A stretch of DNA of 64,000 nucleotides from Nageia nagi (lineage: Eukaryota > Pinophyta). The stretch is taken from NCBI GenBank assembly GCA_050084985.1, contig JBITNC010000002.1:22382001-22446000 (forward strand). Direction: 5' to 3'. The position numbers were made by a program, and so were the translations under genes. The notes beneath the pieces are model-generated. The model was not told the DNA's origin. It made no database searches and saw only the letters and a list, made by a program, of their open reading frames with translations. This document shows, one piece after another, positions 22,390 to 33,875 of the stretch; the stretch's first letter is position 1, and the number at the start of each line of letters is the position of its first letter.

Positions 22390-22845
22390 TGATGAAATTA
22401 ACCCATTCTGAGTTAATCTCTAGTTTACCAAGATCTTAAGAAGGCATTTACAACATCAACACAATAGCATAATAACACAAACCAATCTCACAAATAACAC
22501 AAGATATAAAGTGGTTCCTCCCTCTGTGGGAGTACATCCAATAACTAAGATCTTCTTATTCTTAAAGGCCTCTCTTGCAGAATCTCTCCTCTTTCTTCAG
22601 ACCCTAAACCTAGAGCAAAGCTTACTTTATAATTGTATCATAACAATGAGAGGAGGGGTACCTCTCTATTTATAAGAAGAAATCCACCCTTTAACCTAAG
22701 GGTAAGGTTAAAGGTGTTTCTATATTTATTCTCCCTTTCTATATTTATTCCCTTAATGCTTTAAGGTATCTAAAGATACTTTAATCATTAAGTGAATTTA
22801 CATTAAAGAGAATTATTACACAATATTACATTACAAATTCTAACA
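22390..22845 (-). repeat. Element B 5' LTR
   Basis: 456 bp. The minus strand starts TGTTAGAATTTGTAATG, so it belongs to the E2 sublineage. It carries a TATA-like box (reverse of CTATTTATAAG near 22665) and a less perfect version of the family palindrome at 22748-22796. Confidence 0.85.
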
Positions 22846-23739
22846 TATGGAGTTATGTATAAATCAACAAAGGACTTAGGAACAATTAAAAAGTACAAGC
22901 TTTTCACCATTTGGATCATTGGAGTAAAAGCTCTAGTCTACCTTTTTCTCACCCAGTGACTCCCCAAACAAGTCATATTGCAAAATATACATGTGAATGT
23001 GTTCATTTTAGGGGGTGCACTTTCAATATTTACAATTTTGCAAAGATAAAGTAAAGGTGTATAACATAAAGTAAAATGCATAAAATAAATGATACATCAT
23101 CCAACAACAAATTGAAATCTAAGAGTCCAATGGGTTTTGTTACTAACCCCAAAAGGACCTCTTTACATAAGTTTCATAATTTTGCACAAGTTCACCCATA
23201 ACTTTGCATAAGTTTACTATTTTTGCATAATAAATTCAACCAAGTGAGCATTTAAAAAAAAATCCTAATAAATTCTAAGTAATAGGTATGCATCCATGCA
23301 CTTAGAAAAAAAATATAATGTTTTAAGTAAAAACATTCATAGGAACAAAATTCCCCATTTTTACTTGAATCTTGGTAAAAAAACAATTCCACATTTGAAA
23401 TTTTAGGAAAAACAATTATCACATTTTTACTCTAACAAGTGATTATTCATCCCCTTTAAAAAAGGTACTTAGGTAAAAAAATGCAATTTTTAAAATAATA
23501 ATTACCCCCCTTTTTTTGCAAACTTTAGAGGAAAAACAAATTCCACTTATACCTTAAAAAACTTTTCTAAGGATATATTCAAGCAATTTTTATAAGAGTT
23601 AAATGCACATTTCCCCTTTTAATACCAAAAAAATGCCATATTAAAAAAATTTATCCCCTCCTTACTTTAGAAAAAAAATACCTATCCACTCTTAGCATAA
23701 ATGTCTATCAAAAAACATGCTCATCTCCCTACTTAATGA

Positions 23740-23990
23740 GTAGGTGCTTGATGGGGGTTTACAGGCCAGGACGGGATGAGAAGGCAACCAAAACAATTAT
23801 GAGGATTTTTCAGGTAGCATAATAGAGGCTACAATGATGCATAGATGTTACACATAGGGCAAAAACTTTTTTTTTTAAATTTCAAAGGATTAAAAATTAT
23901 GCAAAGGACTATGAGGGATCGACTATGGGGAGCGCAGGGGTTGCATGAAAGAGAGAAAGGGAAGGCCCTATTCACATGGGCTGAAGCAAT
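23740..23990 (-). other. GC-richer cassette in leader of element A
   Basis: A short block containing GGCCAGGACGGGATGAG and, further on, GGGGAGCGCAGGGG contrasts with its AT-rich surroundings. It is unlike the cassettes of E1-E4. No protein family recognised. Confidence 0.4.
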
Positions 23991-24429
23991 ATTCTTAACT
24001 TTAATATTAGTGTAAAAAAAATTCTTAACTTTATAATTTAAAAAAATTGCAACTTTTGTTGATAAACAAAAAAAATTACAAATTTTTATTATTTCTACAT
24101 AAAAGATTAGCGTAAAAAATTGCAATTTTATACTACCACAAACTTCATGATATAGTAAATGCTCATAAAAATATATTATTTTTATATTATAAGCAACTTT
24201 TACAAAACAAAATTGCAATTAATATAAAGGTTAGTATGTAAAAAATTATAACAATAATATATTGTTATATTAAGCAAAATGCCTTAAACAAAATGGTAAC
24301 TAACACAAAATAATGTTAGTATCATGAAGTAACCAAAAAACAAAGGATAGGAGGTTATACCTCTAGATTATTTTACGTCACACAAAAAATATAAACTTCC
24401 AAAGATGTTGAAGGGGAGCCTTCAAGATA

Positions 24430-24441
24430 GCTCTGATACCA
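24430..24441 (-). other. Element A primer-binding site
   Basis: On the minus strand TGGTATCAGAGC follows the LTR end, as in the other family members. Confidence 0.85.
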
Positions 24442-24443
24442 AA

Positions 24444-24956
24444 TAAAGGATTTAATCTTAAAAGACTAAAAACCTATGTACCAAGATCATTTGAAAGCTC
24501 TCTTAAACATGAATACTCAAAGCATAAACAAAATAGACAATCTTACAAATTTGAAACATGTATATAAAGTGGTTCTCCTCATACAAGAAAGTACATCCAG
24601 TAACTAAGATCTTTCTCATTCACAAAGAAAACTCTCTTACAAGACTTCTTTCTTCCTCTCGTAACACTAATCCTAGAGCATAACTTTGCTTCAAGTTATA
24701 GTGAGTGATACCCAAGAGAGGGCCTTCTATTTATATGCCAAAATCCTCCCTTGGATCACCCTTTTAGCCATTGTACAAAGATATGACATGCTTCACCCTT
24801 TTACTCAAGGGGCATGCTCATGACAAGGAGTGTAGGACAAGTTACATTATCATATTCACTTAAATACTTAAGGTATCTAGGGATACCTTTAAGTATTGGT
24901 GAATTTGCAAGAAGAATATTACAAAACCTTACAACAATGCATTATACATTCCAATA
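24444..24956 (-). repeat. Element A 5' LTR
   Basis: 513 bp, related to the E1/E4 LTRs (shared GCATGCTCATGACA and AATGCATTATACATTCC words). Terminal bases are mutated (TAAAGG for TGAAGG, CCAATA for CCAACA), suggesting greater age. The palindrome at 24855-24903 is preserved. Confidence 0.8.
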
Positions 24957-26411
24957 GTTACATTTAGAAGGATATTATTAGATTCATCTTTTCTAAGAGA
25001 GGAATAAAAATTATATTATCGAGATGCTTTCTCCTACAAACCTTAAAGAGTTATATAACCTTCAATGCAAAATTTAATTACATAATTATCTAACAAGTTG
25101 AAGCAACCATTTAATCATTTACTAAAAAAAAAGGATAACTTTCATTGGACCAAGGAGTTCCAAGATGCCTTTAAACTTGTCAAAAAGGTATCTTACTTTC
25201 TCATTAGTTTTATCCCCACCTAAACTTAATAAACCATTTAATTTGTATGTATTTGCCACATATACTATCTTTAGAACAATGTTGGTACAAAAATATGATT
25301 CCAATAAACAAAGATATATATATTATCTTAGCCAAACCTTGGTAAGCTATGAGATCAAGTGTATATATATATATGGAAAAACATATTACTTGTATTTTTC
25401 ACCAAAAAGCTTTGCCCTTATATTCTTAAGAACATAACATATGTCATCACAAAAGTTGATCCATTAAGATATATGATGGGTTGGACTTATAATAATAATT
25501 GAATTTGCAAATGGATTAGTACACTTTTAATCGAATTTGATCTTGAATTCATAAGTTAAAATTATATAAAGAATATGTCATTGCTTATCAACTTATAAAA
25601 GCTACAATTATTTATTAGAATCCACTCATTATTAAGCTTCATGATGACTCCATATTTACCATTGATGAAATTGAAGATGTTGACCTTGAAAATGACTTTA
25701 CTTTTATGATCCATTTTGAAAGCTCTAAGTATGAACAAGGTTATGGTGTTAGAGTTGTTCCTTTTACACCACAAGGGGATCCTATCCCTTTGTATTTAAA
25801 AATTAGCTTCTCTTGTACTAATGATAATGTTGAATATGAAGCTCTCATTCTTGGCATTAATACTACAATTTTTGCATTTTAAAAATCTTAAGCTCATTGA
25901 TGATTCTCTTCTTATTATAAATCAAGTCAAAGAGATTTTGCAATGTAAACAAGCCATATTATTGTAAAGAAATTATTTCATAGTGTTAACACACTTTGAA
26001 AAATATGACATTGAAGCTTCCTTAAGGTCAACTTATCACTTTGCAAATAAAATAGTTTCTCTTAGATCCTTAATTCCTTTAAAAAATCCTAATAACAAGT
26101 TCATCATTTTACATATTACTAACCTAAATAAATCTTCTATTTCAAGGAAGATCCATCTTAATGTCATTTTTGCCAATGTCCAACCCTTAAATCTTTAGTA
26201 TTTTCAAATTAGATATTATGTTTAGTTTGAAATTCCCCATGACTTGAAAGAAAATAGCTCTTTTGGAGGATATTCTTTATCAATGTAGCTATGAATGTAT
26301 TCTCTTGCAATGCCTAATGCTTAGTGAAGAAAAATTCACTATTTTTGAAGCTCATGATGGTTCTTATGGTGGTTATTTTAGTGGGATGGCCAATATAAAA
26401 TATCTTTTATG
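24957..26411 (+). pseudogene. Tat-like Ty3/gypsy pol remnant, left part (RT thumb, RNase H, RNase H-like, integrase start)
   Basis: Reading + strand frames in order: PTNLKELYNLQCK (about 25030-25070), the end of gypsy RT; FHWTKEFQDAFKLVKK (25140-25190) and FNLYVFATYTI with QRYIYYLSQTL (25230-25350), the RNase H; YVITKVDPLRYMM (about 25440); YGVRVVPFTPQGDPIPLYL with NDNVEYEALILGI (25740-25860), a second RNase H-like domain typical of Tat/Ogre elements; then YGGYFSGMANIKYLLW (about 26360-26410), the integrase zinc-binding end. Stops and shifts are frequent. Copia A truncates it on the left and copia E2 cuts it at 26412-26416. Confidence 0.85.
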
Positions 26412-26416
26412 GAAGG

Positions 26417-26909
26417 TGAAGGAATTAGATCTACACTAATCCTCAAGGTCCAAGACTATAGGAAACTCAATCACTCAACATCTACAAGCTAATAACACCA
26501 TTCACACAAGATAACACAAATATAATGTGGTTCCTCCCTCCTTGGGAGTACATCCATAAGAACTAGTTCTCAATTCTCAATCTATGCACCTCTTACTACA
26601 ATTCTCTTTCTCTCCTACACAAACTAGTAGAGTAATCTTACTCCAAATCTTAGTTATATTACAAGAGGAGAGGCCCTCTATTTATAGCATGAGAGCACCT
26701 CCCTAACCTCCCTTTAACCCAAGGGTAAGGTTAGGGTTACAATAAATGTATCACCTAACTTTAACCTACCAACTAACCTCATGGTAAGGTCAAAGTTGAC
26801 ATAATAAAGAATTCAATTAATCCCTTAAGGTATCTACATATCCTTTAAGTGATTAATTGAATTTACAAGGAGTTTAGATATTCACAATATTTCATTACAA
26901 ATTCTAACA
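26417..26909 (-). repeat. E2 3' LTR
   Basis: The minus strand runs from TGTTAGAATTTGTAATG to ATTCCTTCA. It contains a TATA-like box (reverse of CTATTTATAGC) and the palindrome at 26812-26861. It is nearly identical to 34845-35338. Confidence 0.95.
26812..26861. promoter_or_regulatory. U3 palindrome of E2 3' LTR
   Basis: The arms TTCAATTAATC and GATTAATTGAA enclose CTTAAGGTATC and a near-complement. The arm sequence differs from that of E1/E4 (TTCACTTAAATAC and partner), yet both arms changed together, so the palindrome survives. The copy in the 5' LTR is at 35241-35290. Confidence 0.7.
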
Positions 26910-26920
26910 CTCCCCCTTAA
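26910..26920 (-). other. E2 polypurine tract
   Basis: TTAAGGGGGAG on the minus strand, directly before the 3' LTR. Confidence 0.9.
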
Positions 26921-27389
26921 TGCAATATTGGGATAGAGCATAGAAGAGAGAAGAGAGAGAGTAAGAGAGAGTTCTCCTCCATAGAGATACAAGTGGAGAT
27001 GAGAACATTTACATATTTTGAGAATCTTTTTGAGAACTAGTTTGAGACTCACTATATTACCATTTGACAAAATGGTTTACAATACAATCATTAACCACAA
27101 CTGGTTTCACTGTACATAATAGTCGATCAACTTTAAGCTGACATGTGAGTCTCCATGAGCTTGCTTACACAAGGTGAGTAACCTGCATTTTTGAAGAAGA
27201 TCCTGCATGCTACAAGCAACTCATGAACAAAATTAGTTATATGCATTATATATTCAAATAAGAGAATCAAATAATGCCATCTTATAAATAACTGATCAAT
27301 GGTGCACTATAAGTCATCACGGAGATGCCAAGCCATCACTCATAGTCACCTGTTGTATATAGACATGTGTTGATTATTAATAGAGCATA

Positions 27390-27750
27390 AAAATTGTACA
27401 ACAAATTTCTCACATAGAGCAAACTTACCATGGAGGTTTAAAATGTATAATAAGTTCCTCATGCAGAGCGAACTTACCACAGAGGTATATTAATTATATG
27501 CTTAAAAAATTGTACAAGTTTGTCACACAGAGCAAACTTACCATGGAGGTATAAAAATGTACAACAAGTTTGTCACGTAGAGCAAACTTACTATGGAGGT
27601 ATAAAAATGTACAACAAGTTTGTTACGCAGAGCAAACTTACCACGAAGGTATAAAATGTACAAGTTTGTCACGTAGAGCAAACTTACCACGGAGGTATAA
27701 AATGTACAATAAGTTTCTCACGTAGAGCAAACTTACCACGGAGGTATATC
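27390..27750 (-). repeat. Tandem repeat in E2 3' untranslated region
   Basis: Seven or so copies of a unit of about 45-60 bp sharing the core GCAGAGCAAACTTACCAYGGAGG (plus strand; sites near 27412, 27463, 27525, 27577, 27627, 27673 and 27722). E1, E3 and E4 have one copy of this core or none, and instead repeat a different TTATCCATATGTGAGGAACTC unit. Copy number therefore differs between family members. Confidence 0.85.
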
Positions 27751-27822
27751 ATAATCAACACACACTATATAACAACAATAAAAGAGCCTCTTAGAGGTGA
27801 AGTTGTCATCACTAACAAAAGT

Positions 27823-28668
27823 TCAAACTTCACTCCCCCTTGAGGGCAACTTCACCAACTCGAGAGAATCCCTAAGCTTGCTGAACTAAGCTTTAGGAAG
27901 GGGCTTGATGAATAAATCAACGAAGTTTTCAGTAGATTGACAATACTCCAAGTGTATGATGTCATCTAGAACCTTCTCCCTGATAAAATGGGCTTGGATT
28001 TCCACATGTTTGGTTCTCTAATGGAACACAGGATTCTTAGCCAAAGAGATAGCCGATTGATTATCTGAAGAAATAAGAGATGGGCTATTTTTCTTATACC
28101 TAATTTCATTCAGAAGATGCCTCAGCCAAATAGCTTCTTGGGCAGCAACAGACATGGCTTGATATTCAGCTTCGATGGTAGAAAGAGTCACAGTAGGTTG
28201 CTTCTTGGAAGCCCAAGAGATAGCACCTGAACCAATGCTGAACACATATGCAGAGGTTAATTTTCTATCATCTCTACCTCCCCCATAATCAGAATCTAAG
28301 AACCTTGAGAGAACAATCGAGGGCACTTTGGAATACTTAAGAGTAAGATCCTTTGTCCCTACCACATACCTCAAGATTTGCTTAATAGCATTGAGGTGCT
28401 CAACATATGGTTTTTGCATGAATCGTGCCATCAAATTCATTGCAAAGGTAATATCAGGTCGAGAGATAGTTAGATACAAAAGACTACCGATCAATTGCCT
28501 ATAAGCTGTAGCATCATCCAACTGAGAATCTGAGCTCAGTGATACAATGATTCCAGGAGAAACAGGTATTATAGCATATCTACACTCCATTCCAAACTTT
28601 TGCAAGATGTCTGATATATACTTAGATTGACTAAGATAAGTACAATCTTTGTGTTGGTATACTTGCAT
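27823..28668 (-). pseudogene. E2 RNase H domain and pol C-terminus
   Basis: The open frame 28018-28668 reads MQVYQHKDCTYLSQSKYI, then AYRQLIGSLLYLTISRPDIT, DLTLKYSK, FLDSDYGGGRDDRKLTSAYV, LSTIEAEYQAM and IWLRHLLNE: the copia RT connection and RNase H, which removes template RNA during cDNA synthesis. It is the best-preserved RNase H in the window. A stop (tyrosine position) separates it from RT at about 28670, and another follows at about 28018 near VFH. The tail ends SRGSEV with the stop at 27823-27825. Confidence 0.85.
27831..27844 (-). other. Internal polypurine tract at the end of pol (E2)
   Basis: CTCAAGGGGGAGTG on the minus strand, about 0.9 kb before the LTR-adjacent tract and almost a copy of it. 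It is within the last pol codons, so a role in priming is only a possibility. Confidence 0.4.
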
Positions 28669-28677
28669 CCTAAGATA

Positions 28678-29409
28678 CTAATGCAATAGACCTAGATCAG
28701 TCATTTCAAATGTTGCCTTTAGTTTGGATATGCACTCTTGGATGATTTCAATATTATTGCCAGTTATGAGAAGATCATCCACATAAAGGAGAATTAAGAC
28801 CACGTCTTTTCCTTGATTGAGTACATAGAGATCTGAGTCAGAGAAGCATTTGGAAAAACCAATATCTGCAAAGAATCTTGAAATTTTCTTGTACCATGCT
28901 CTAGGATCTTGTTTAAGTCTATACAAATACTTCTTTAGCTTGCACACAAAAGACTCTTTACCTTTTGGAATAAATCCTTCTGGTTGATTCATGTAGATTT
29001 CTACATCCAAGTCACCATTGAGAAATGCACTCTTGACATCAAGTTAAAAAAATTTCCATCCTTGAGCTGCAAAAAGAGCAAGGATTATCCTGACAGTAGG
29101 CATCTTGGCCATAGGAGCAATTTCCTCATAATCAATACCATATTTTTGAGCGAATCCTTTGGCCACTAACCTTGCTTTGTATTTTTCAATTTCTCCATCA
29201 GAATTGTACTTGACCTTGTATATCCATTTATTTTCAATCACATTTTTCTCATTGGGATAAGGAACCAAATCCCAAGTTTCATTTTTTATGAGTGCCTCAT
29301 ACTCAACTTTCATAGCTTCCATCCAACACTCTTGCTTGGAAGCTTCTTTGAAGGTTGATGGCTCATTCGTATTATCAATTTTGGCAAATAAAGATTTATT
29401 CAAGGTCAT
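28678..29409 (-). pseudogene. E2 reverse transcriptase, degraded
   Basis: Two frames cover it. 29044-29409 starts MTLNKSLFAKIDNTNEPSTF and contains KNETWDLVPYP, NKWIYKVKYNSDGEIEKYKA and GIDYEEIAPMAKMPTVRIIL. 28678-29010 contains NQPEGFI, VCKLKKYLYRLKQDPRAWYK and LILLYVDDLLITGNN with the YVDD catalytic box. A CAA-to-TAA-type stop at WKFF-stop-LDV (about 29044) splits them. Length and order match copia RT. It would copy element RNA into DNA but is interrupted. Confidence 0.9.
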
Positions 29410-29599
29410 ACTCCTTGTAATTCTCTGAGCTGGAGAATTTTGCTCTTATGGTGACTTCCCTACATTATCATCCAACTAGTTAGGTGCAAGTGAAGAATCA
29501 TCTGAATCAGACACCTCAGCATGAGAAGTCGTATCCTCAGAAAGTTCATTGAACTTGACATCCCTAGAAATAAAGACTATTTTATGGGATGAGGAGTAG

Positions 29600-30430
29600 A
29601 GCCTGTAACCTCTATGCTAATTATCATACCCCACAAAGATGCATTTTTCTGATCTTTTATCCAACTTCTTTCTTTTCTCTAAGGTAATGAAGGTAAATGC
29701 ATCACAACCGAAGACCCTAAAGTGTGAGATGTTAGGTTTCTTTCCTGTCCATGCTTCATACAGAGTTTTACCTTCAACTGCTTTAGTAGGACACCTATTT
29801 AGGGTGTGAATAGCAGTGTGAATAGCTTCACCCCATAAGAAACTAGGAAGGTTACCCAACATGCACCTTACCATTTCCATAATGGTTCAATTCTTCCTTT
29901 CAGCAACTCCATTTTGTTGAGGGGTGTAAGGGATTGTGAATTACCTCTTGATCCCATGTTTAACACAATAGTCATTAAACTCATTGCTATTATACTCACC
30001 CTCATTATCAGATCTCAGCATCTTGATCTTAAAATCAGTTTGATTTTCAACAAGAGCCTTGAAGTCTTTAAATCTGTCAAAAGTTTGATCCTTGTGCATA
30101 AGTAGATAACCAAATGTCATCCTGCTGAAGTCATCAATGAAGGTCAGAACATAAGAAGCTCTCCCTAGAGACTTAGTCTGAAATGGACCCATCAAATCTG
30201 AATGCACAAGTTGAAGAGGATGAGTAGCCTGAGTTGCCTTATCTTTTTTAAACTTTTGCCTATTCATCTTTCCTAGAATGCACCTTTCACAGAGACCAAT
30301 TGTGGGTGAAATATTAGGTAAACCTTCCACAAGTTCTTGATTTTTCATATCTTGAATACTCTTGTGGTTAAGGTGCCCTAATCATTGATGCCAAAGATTA
30401 CCCTTTGAACAAACATTTATAGTAAGACAC
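29600..30430 (-). pseudogene. E2 GAG-pre-integrase and integrase, degraded
   Basis: 30348-29941 holds the GAG-pre-integrase zinc motif end (LCERCILGKMNRQKF) and the integrase core (LVHSDLMGPFQTKSLGRASY, DDFSRMTFGYLL, MLRSDNEGEYNSNEF) with first and second catalytic Asp. 29880-29617 is the C-terminal part (MVRCMLGNLPSFLWGEAIHT, FRVFGCDAF, KCIFVGYD). A stop follows KHGIKR at 29941-29943, the same codon as in E1, E3 and E4. A CGA-type stop occurs near the catalytic Glu region at about 29885. Confidence 0.9.
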
Positions 30431-30558
30431 ATCTTTGAAGGAACTTGATCCACAATATAAAGGTCATCCTTTACTGATCCTTTCATCAAGGTGGCAAGTC
30501 CTTTCTTAACACACCAGGAGTGTGAGGTAAACTCAAATGAGTATCCTTTCTTTATAAT

Positions 30559-30852
30559 CTAAATTATAGAGATAAGATTCATCCTTAGTTTAGGCATATA
30601 AAAGGCATTATCAAGAACCTTTCCATGAATCTTCACACTCCCTATTCCTTGAACATCAAGGACTAAATTATCACCTATCACAATTGCATCCTTCTTGTAC
30701 TTATGAAAGTTTTCAAACTTATCCTTTTCATAACACATGTGATTAGTGCATCCTGAATCAACAATCCAATCATTTGAAATAGTTTGAGTCATTGAGTAGT
30801 AAGCAACAGTAGCAGCATGCTTGTTCTTCTTTTTATTATAGAAATTTTTCAC
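30559..30852 (-). CDS. E2 aspartic protease region
   Basis: 97 codons with the intact retropepsin motif DWIVDSGCTNHMCYE (Asp-Ser-Gly present), then IGDNLVLDVQGIGSVKIHGK and MPKLRMNLISI, the standard copia protease layout. It processes the Gag-Pol polyprotein and is the only copy here that keeps the catalytic triad. It is part of the gag-pol frame and not a separate gene. The frame ends in a stop at 30559. Confidence 0.85.
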   Translation of the reverse strand: MKNFYNKKKNKHAATVAYYSMTQTISNDWIVDSGCTNHMCYEKDKFENFHKYKKDAIVIGDNLVLDVQGIGSVKIHGKVLDNAFYMPKLRMNLISII

Positions 30853-30879
30853 ATTTGCATTTCCTTTTCCTTTTTGAGC

Positions 30880-31714
30880 AAATTTCTTTTTACGACAATC
30901 ATACTCTTTCTGCCCAAAGATGTCACAAAAGTTACAATTTCCATCAAACTTTTCCTAAGGTGTTGGATTGCTTGATCCAGCTTTGTCATTCCTTTGCTTG
31001 AAGTTGCCATGCTTCCTGAAGGTAGATGAGGATTTGTTATCTTTGAATTTATAATGATTGAACTTCTTCTTGAAAGAAGTTTTGGTTGCTCCTAGAGCAA
31101 TGTTATTGTCCTTTGGAGAAAAGTTCATCATTTTCTTATTCAAAGTTTCCTCATGCTTCAGAAGGAGTCTAGAAAGGTTATCAAGAGAGATGACATCTTC
31201 TTCATCATCAAGCCTAGTTTTCATAACCGTGACAAAGTTACTGAACTTTGTAGAAAGGCTTTGAAGAATGATGAAGACCATGAACTCATCATTGATCTAG
31301 TTGCACCCACAGCCAACCAGTTGTGTCCTGAGGTCAATGATTTTGTTCAAGTAAATAGAGGCACTTTCATCTTCACCTTGATGATATTACAACAACTTTT
31401 GTAAAATGGTGAACCTCCTTGAAAATTTTGACCCAAGGTAAATTTTTTTTAGCCTATCCCAAGCTTCCTTTGCTGATGTTGAAGAAGAGATCATGAGAAG
31501 TACGTCATCTGAAATTGCACGATAAATCATTGAAGTTGCTAACTCATTCTTTGAGTTGTAGATTTCAAGAGCCTTCTCATCTGTAGGAGTGACCAAGTCT
31601 TTATTAACTATCTGCCACAGCTTCCTTGCTTGTAACTCAGCTTTCATACAGAGGTTCCCATATGCCAAAGTTGGAACCGTCGAGTATATGCTTGGGTATG
31701 AAGGTTTCAACCAT
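30880..31714 (-). pseudogene. E2 Gag, frame-shifted
   Basis: The likely ATG is at 31714, two bases after the presumed splice acceptor. It reads VETFIPKHILDG and then shifts frame into the segment ELQARKLWQIVNKDLVTPTD, DDVLLMISSSTSAKEAWDRL and GSKFSRRFTILQ of the UBN2-type copia Gag (31387-31710), continuing at 30955-31281 (TRLDDEEDVISLDNLSRLLL, NIALGATKTSFKKKF). The zinc knuckle near 30900-30945 keeps all three Cys (CNFC...DC) but has Gln in place of His. Gag forms the particle and packages RNA. Confidence 0.85.
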
Positions 31715-33239
31715 TGCTACACAAAAGTAAATAAGCAAGAAGAATGAATAAATTTCTACAATTTACCATTTATACAAATCAAACATTAATAAGTAAACAT
31801 GTCCCACATGTGCAAACTTATAAACCAAGATCCGTAGAAGGATAAAGTTGAGGTTGTTTTCTTATATAGAATTAGGCCTTCACCTGGATGGTTGCAGAGT
31901 GGAGCCCAAGTACTACCAATCCTCAACCAGTTCACCTTGATCAGTAATATACTCTCTCAAGGAGAAGTACCAACTATTTTCCAAGGATCCGACGTATCTT
32001 GGACCAGCCATTTTAATTATCTTGTTTAAGGTTTTCAATTTTCCTCCTAGGTTATCAGGATATTCCCTGAATGGACATGCGAACATGTGGTATCACTACA
32101 CACATACCTATCCACCTAATAGAGTTATGTCCAATCCAACAGAGGTCTTAGGGGTAATTAAGATGGATTTACCACCACTTGGTTCTTCGAACTAAAAAGG
32201 CTCCAGTTTGCCCTATCCTCACCTCATGGCTCCCCAAACAAGTCATGTTGTGGAAAAGTACGTGCAGATGTGTTCATTTTAGGGGTTACTTTCAATATTT
32301 TGCATTTTGCAAGTATAAAGTAATTATGCAAAAATATAAAGTAAAATACATCATCCACAAGAACTTGAAACCTTAAGAGTCCAATGGGTTTTGTACTAAC
32401 CCCTAAAGGACATTTTTACATTTTGCATACTTGCTCAAGTTCATAAATTCATTCAACACTTTAATGAATTTAAAAAAAGGCTAAGTCCTACTTAGCATTA
32501 ATCCATAACATGCATTATTCTATTACTTAAAAATTAAGTAATAAACATGCATCATTTATCTTATAAAATGCATTATTTAACTTAAAAAGTTTAAGTACTA
32601 AGTATGCTTTATTCCTACACAAGATTAAGAGGCATGCATTACAAATTTAGCATGCAAGATCTAGATAAAGTTTTAAGTAAAAAAAATACAAATTCCCCCC
32701 TTTTTTACTTAAAGTTTTATCCTTAAAACTTGTATGCTAAAATTGTCTTTTAAGTATGCATTTATATTTTAAATAAAAAAATTTCCCTTGTTTACTTAAA
32801 AAATAGCATACTTAGATTACCTTAGCAAAAATTTTACTAAAAAAGTTTTGCCTAAGTAAATTACTATACTTAGAGAAAAAAAAATATACTCCAAAATATC
32901 CTCCATGTGCCATATTTTTCTAAAAAAAATTGGGATTGCATTGAGGAGTAATGATGTATCTACTTACTTTAAAGTATTATAGTCAATGCTTATAGTTGGA
33001 GTATAAGTACTTCTAAGTGCATTTAATAGAAACAAATGACTTGTAAGCAAGCAAAAATTATTAAATGCCTATCTAAAAGTATACGTTTGCTTCTAGAGAG
33101 CTTGCAAGTATTAATGCAAAAGAAGGTGACCCATGCATAGTTAATGCTCCTTTTACCTCAAGCACTCCAAGTCAAAAAAAATAAATGCTTTTAGGTAAAA
33201 AAAATGATGGCTACCCTTCCCTTACCAAGAAGGAGCATA

Positions 33240-33875
33240 CGTTGCTTTTGGAAGTGCATTTAGTCAACAAAAAATTAATGCACAAAGAAGGAAACAAGAA
33301 GGGTACATAATTGTAGAAGGGGTACTATTCTTAGTTTACGCAATGTCACAAGACAGGAGAAGGTCGTTGGAGGAGGCACGCATTGGAGATGGAGAAGGAA
33401 GCGTATAAAATTATCATCGAGGAAGATGCAATAGATGTAAGAAGTCGCAAATGGGCTACAAGTGCTAATTAGATAAGGAGGAGAGGGCTTGCGAGTAGGA
33501 GAATGTAACACATTGTGGAAGGAGGGTCGCACAGGCTAAGAGGGCCAGAGAGGGGCAAAGCGGTTAGTGAGAGAGGCTTCGTCAAAATGCTCCTAGGCCT
33601 TCACCATAAGCTTGGAATTTTGCAGGTGGGACGATCATCGACCCCAGCTTTTAACATACTTATCCAGGCCTTTGGGAAGTTCAGTAGCATTGACATCTGT
33701 TTGGAGAAGCATTCAATAGAAGAATGGCAGTAGAGACGAGGTGTATCGTTCTCCTTCCATATGTCGATGATGAAGAGCTGCATTTGACATTCAGTCTCTA
33801 CGCTTGGGATTGACGAAGGATGATGGAATTTCCAGAGCGGGGTGGTAAAGAAAATTTGTGGGACAAAGGAGAGCA
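33240..33875 (-). other. GC-richer captured cassette in E2 leader, unidentified part
   Basis: GC-rich relative to its surroundings, with fragmentary minus-strand frames at 33275-33532 and 33601-33876. These contain protein-like words (SFVPQIFFTTPLWKFHHPSS, MLLNFPKAWISM) but no family I can name with confidence. It adjoins the PPR fragment on its right, so it may be part of one composite capture. Confidence 0.45.

Larger units (their letters stand above)
21150..22845 (-). mobile_element. Copia element B, truncated: 5' LTR and leader only
   Basis: The minus-strand 5' LTR is 22390-22845, with its internal leader running leftward to about 21150. The leader contains the family blocks (CTCACCTCATGGCTCC and CAAGTCATGTT near 21170-21200; AATGGGTTTTGTTAC near 21350). 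No gag, pol or second LTR is present: the element stops at the CACTA remnant. The LTR's outer end lies inside the leader of element A, at the position equivalent to about 56537 of E4, so B inserted into A. Confidence 0.8.
22851..24956 (-). mobile_element. Copia element A, truncated: 5' LTR and leader only
   Basis: Minus-strand 5' LTR at 24444-24956 followed by leader sequence down to 22851, where element B interrupts it. The leader has the family blocks (near 22950-23200) and a GC-richer cassette (23740-23990). Its gag-pol would lie beyond B but is absent. The LTR's outer end abuts gypsy reverse transcriptase sequence at 24957, so A inserted into that gypsy element. Confidence 0.8.

Noticed and set aside
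27390-27750. CRISPR-like array
   Set aside because: Regular repeats with short spacers, but located in a plant retrotransposon 3' UTR, with similar spacers and no cas genes. Simple tandem repeat.
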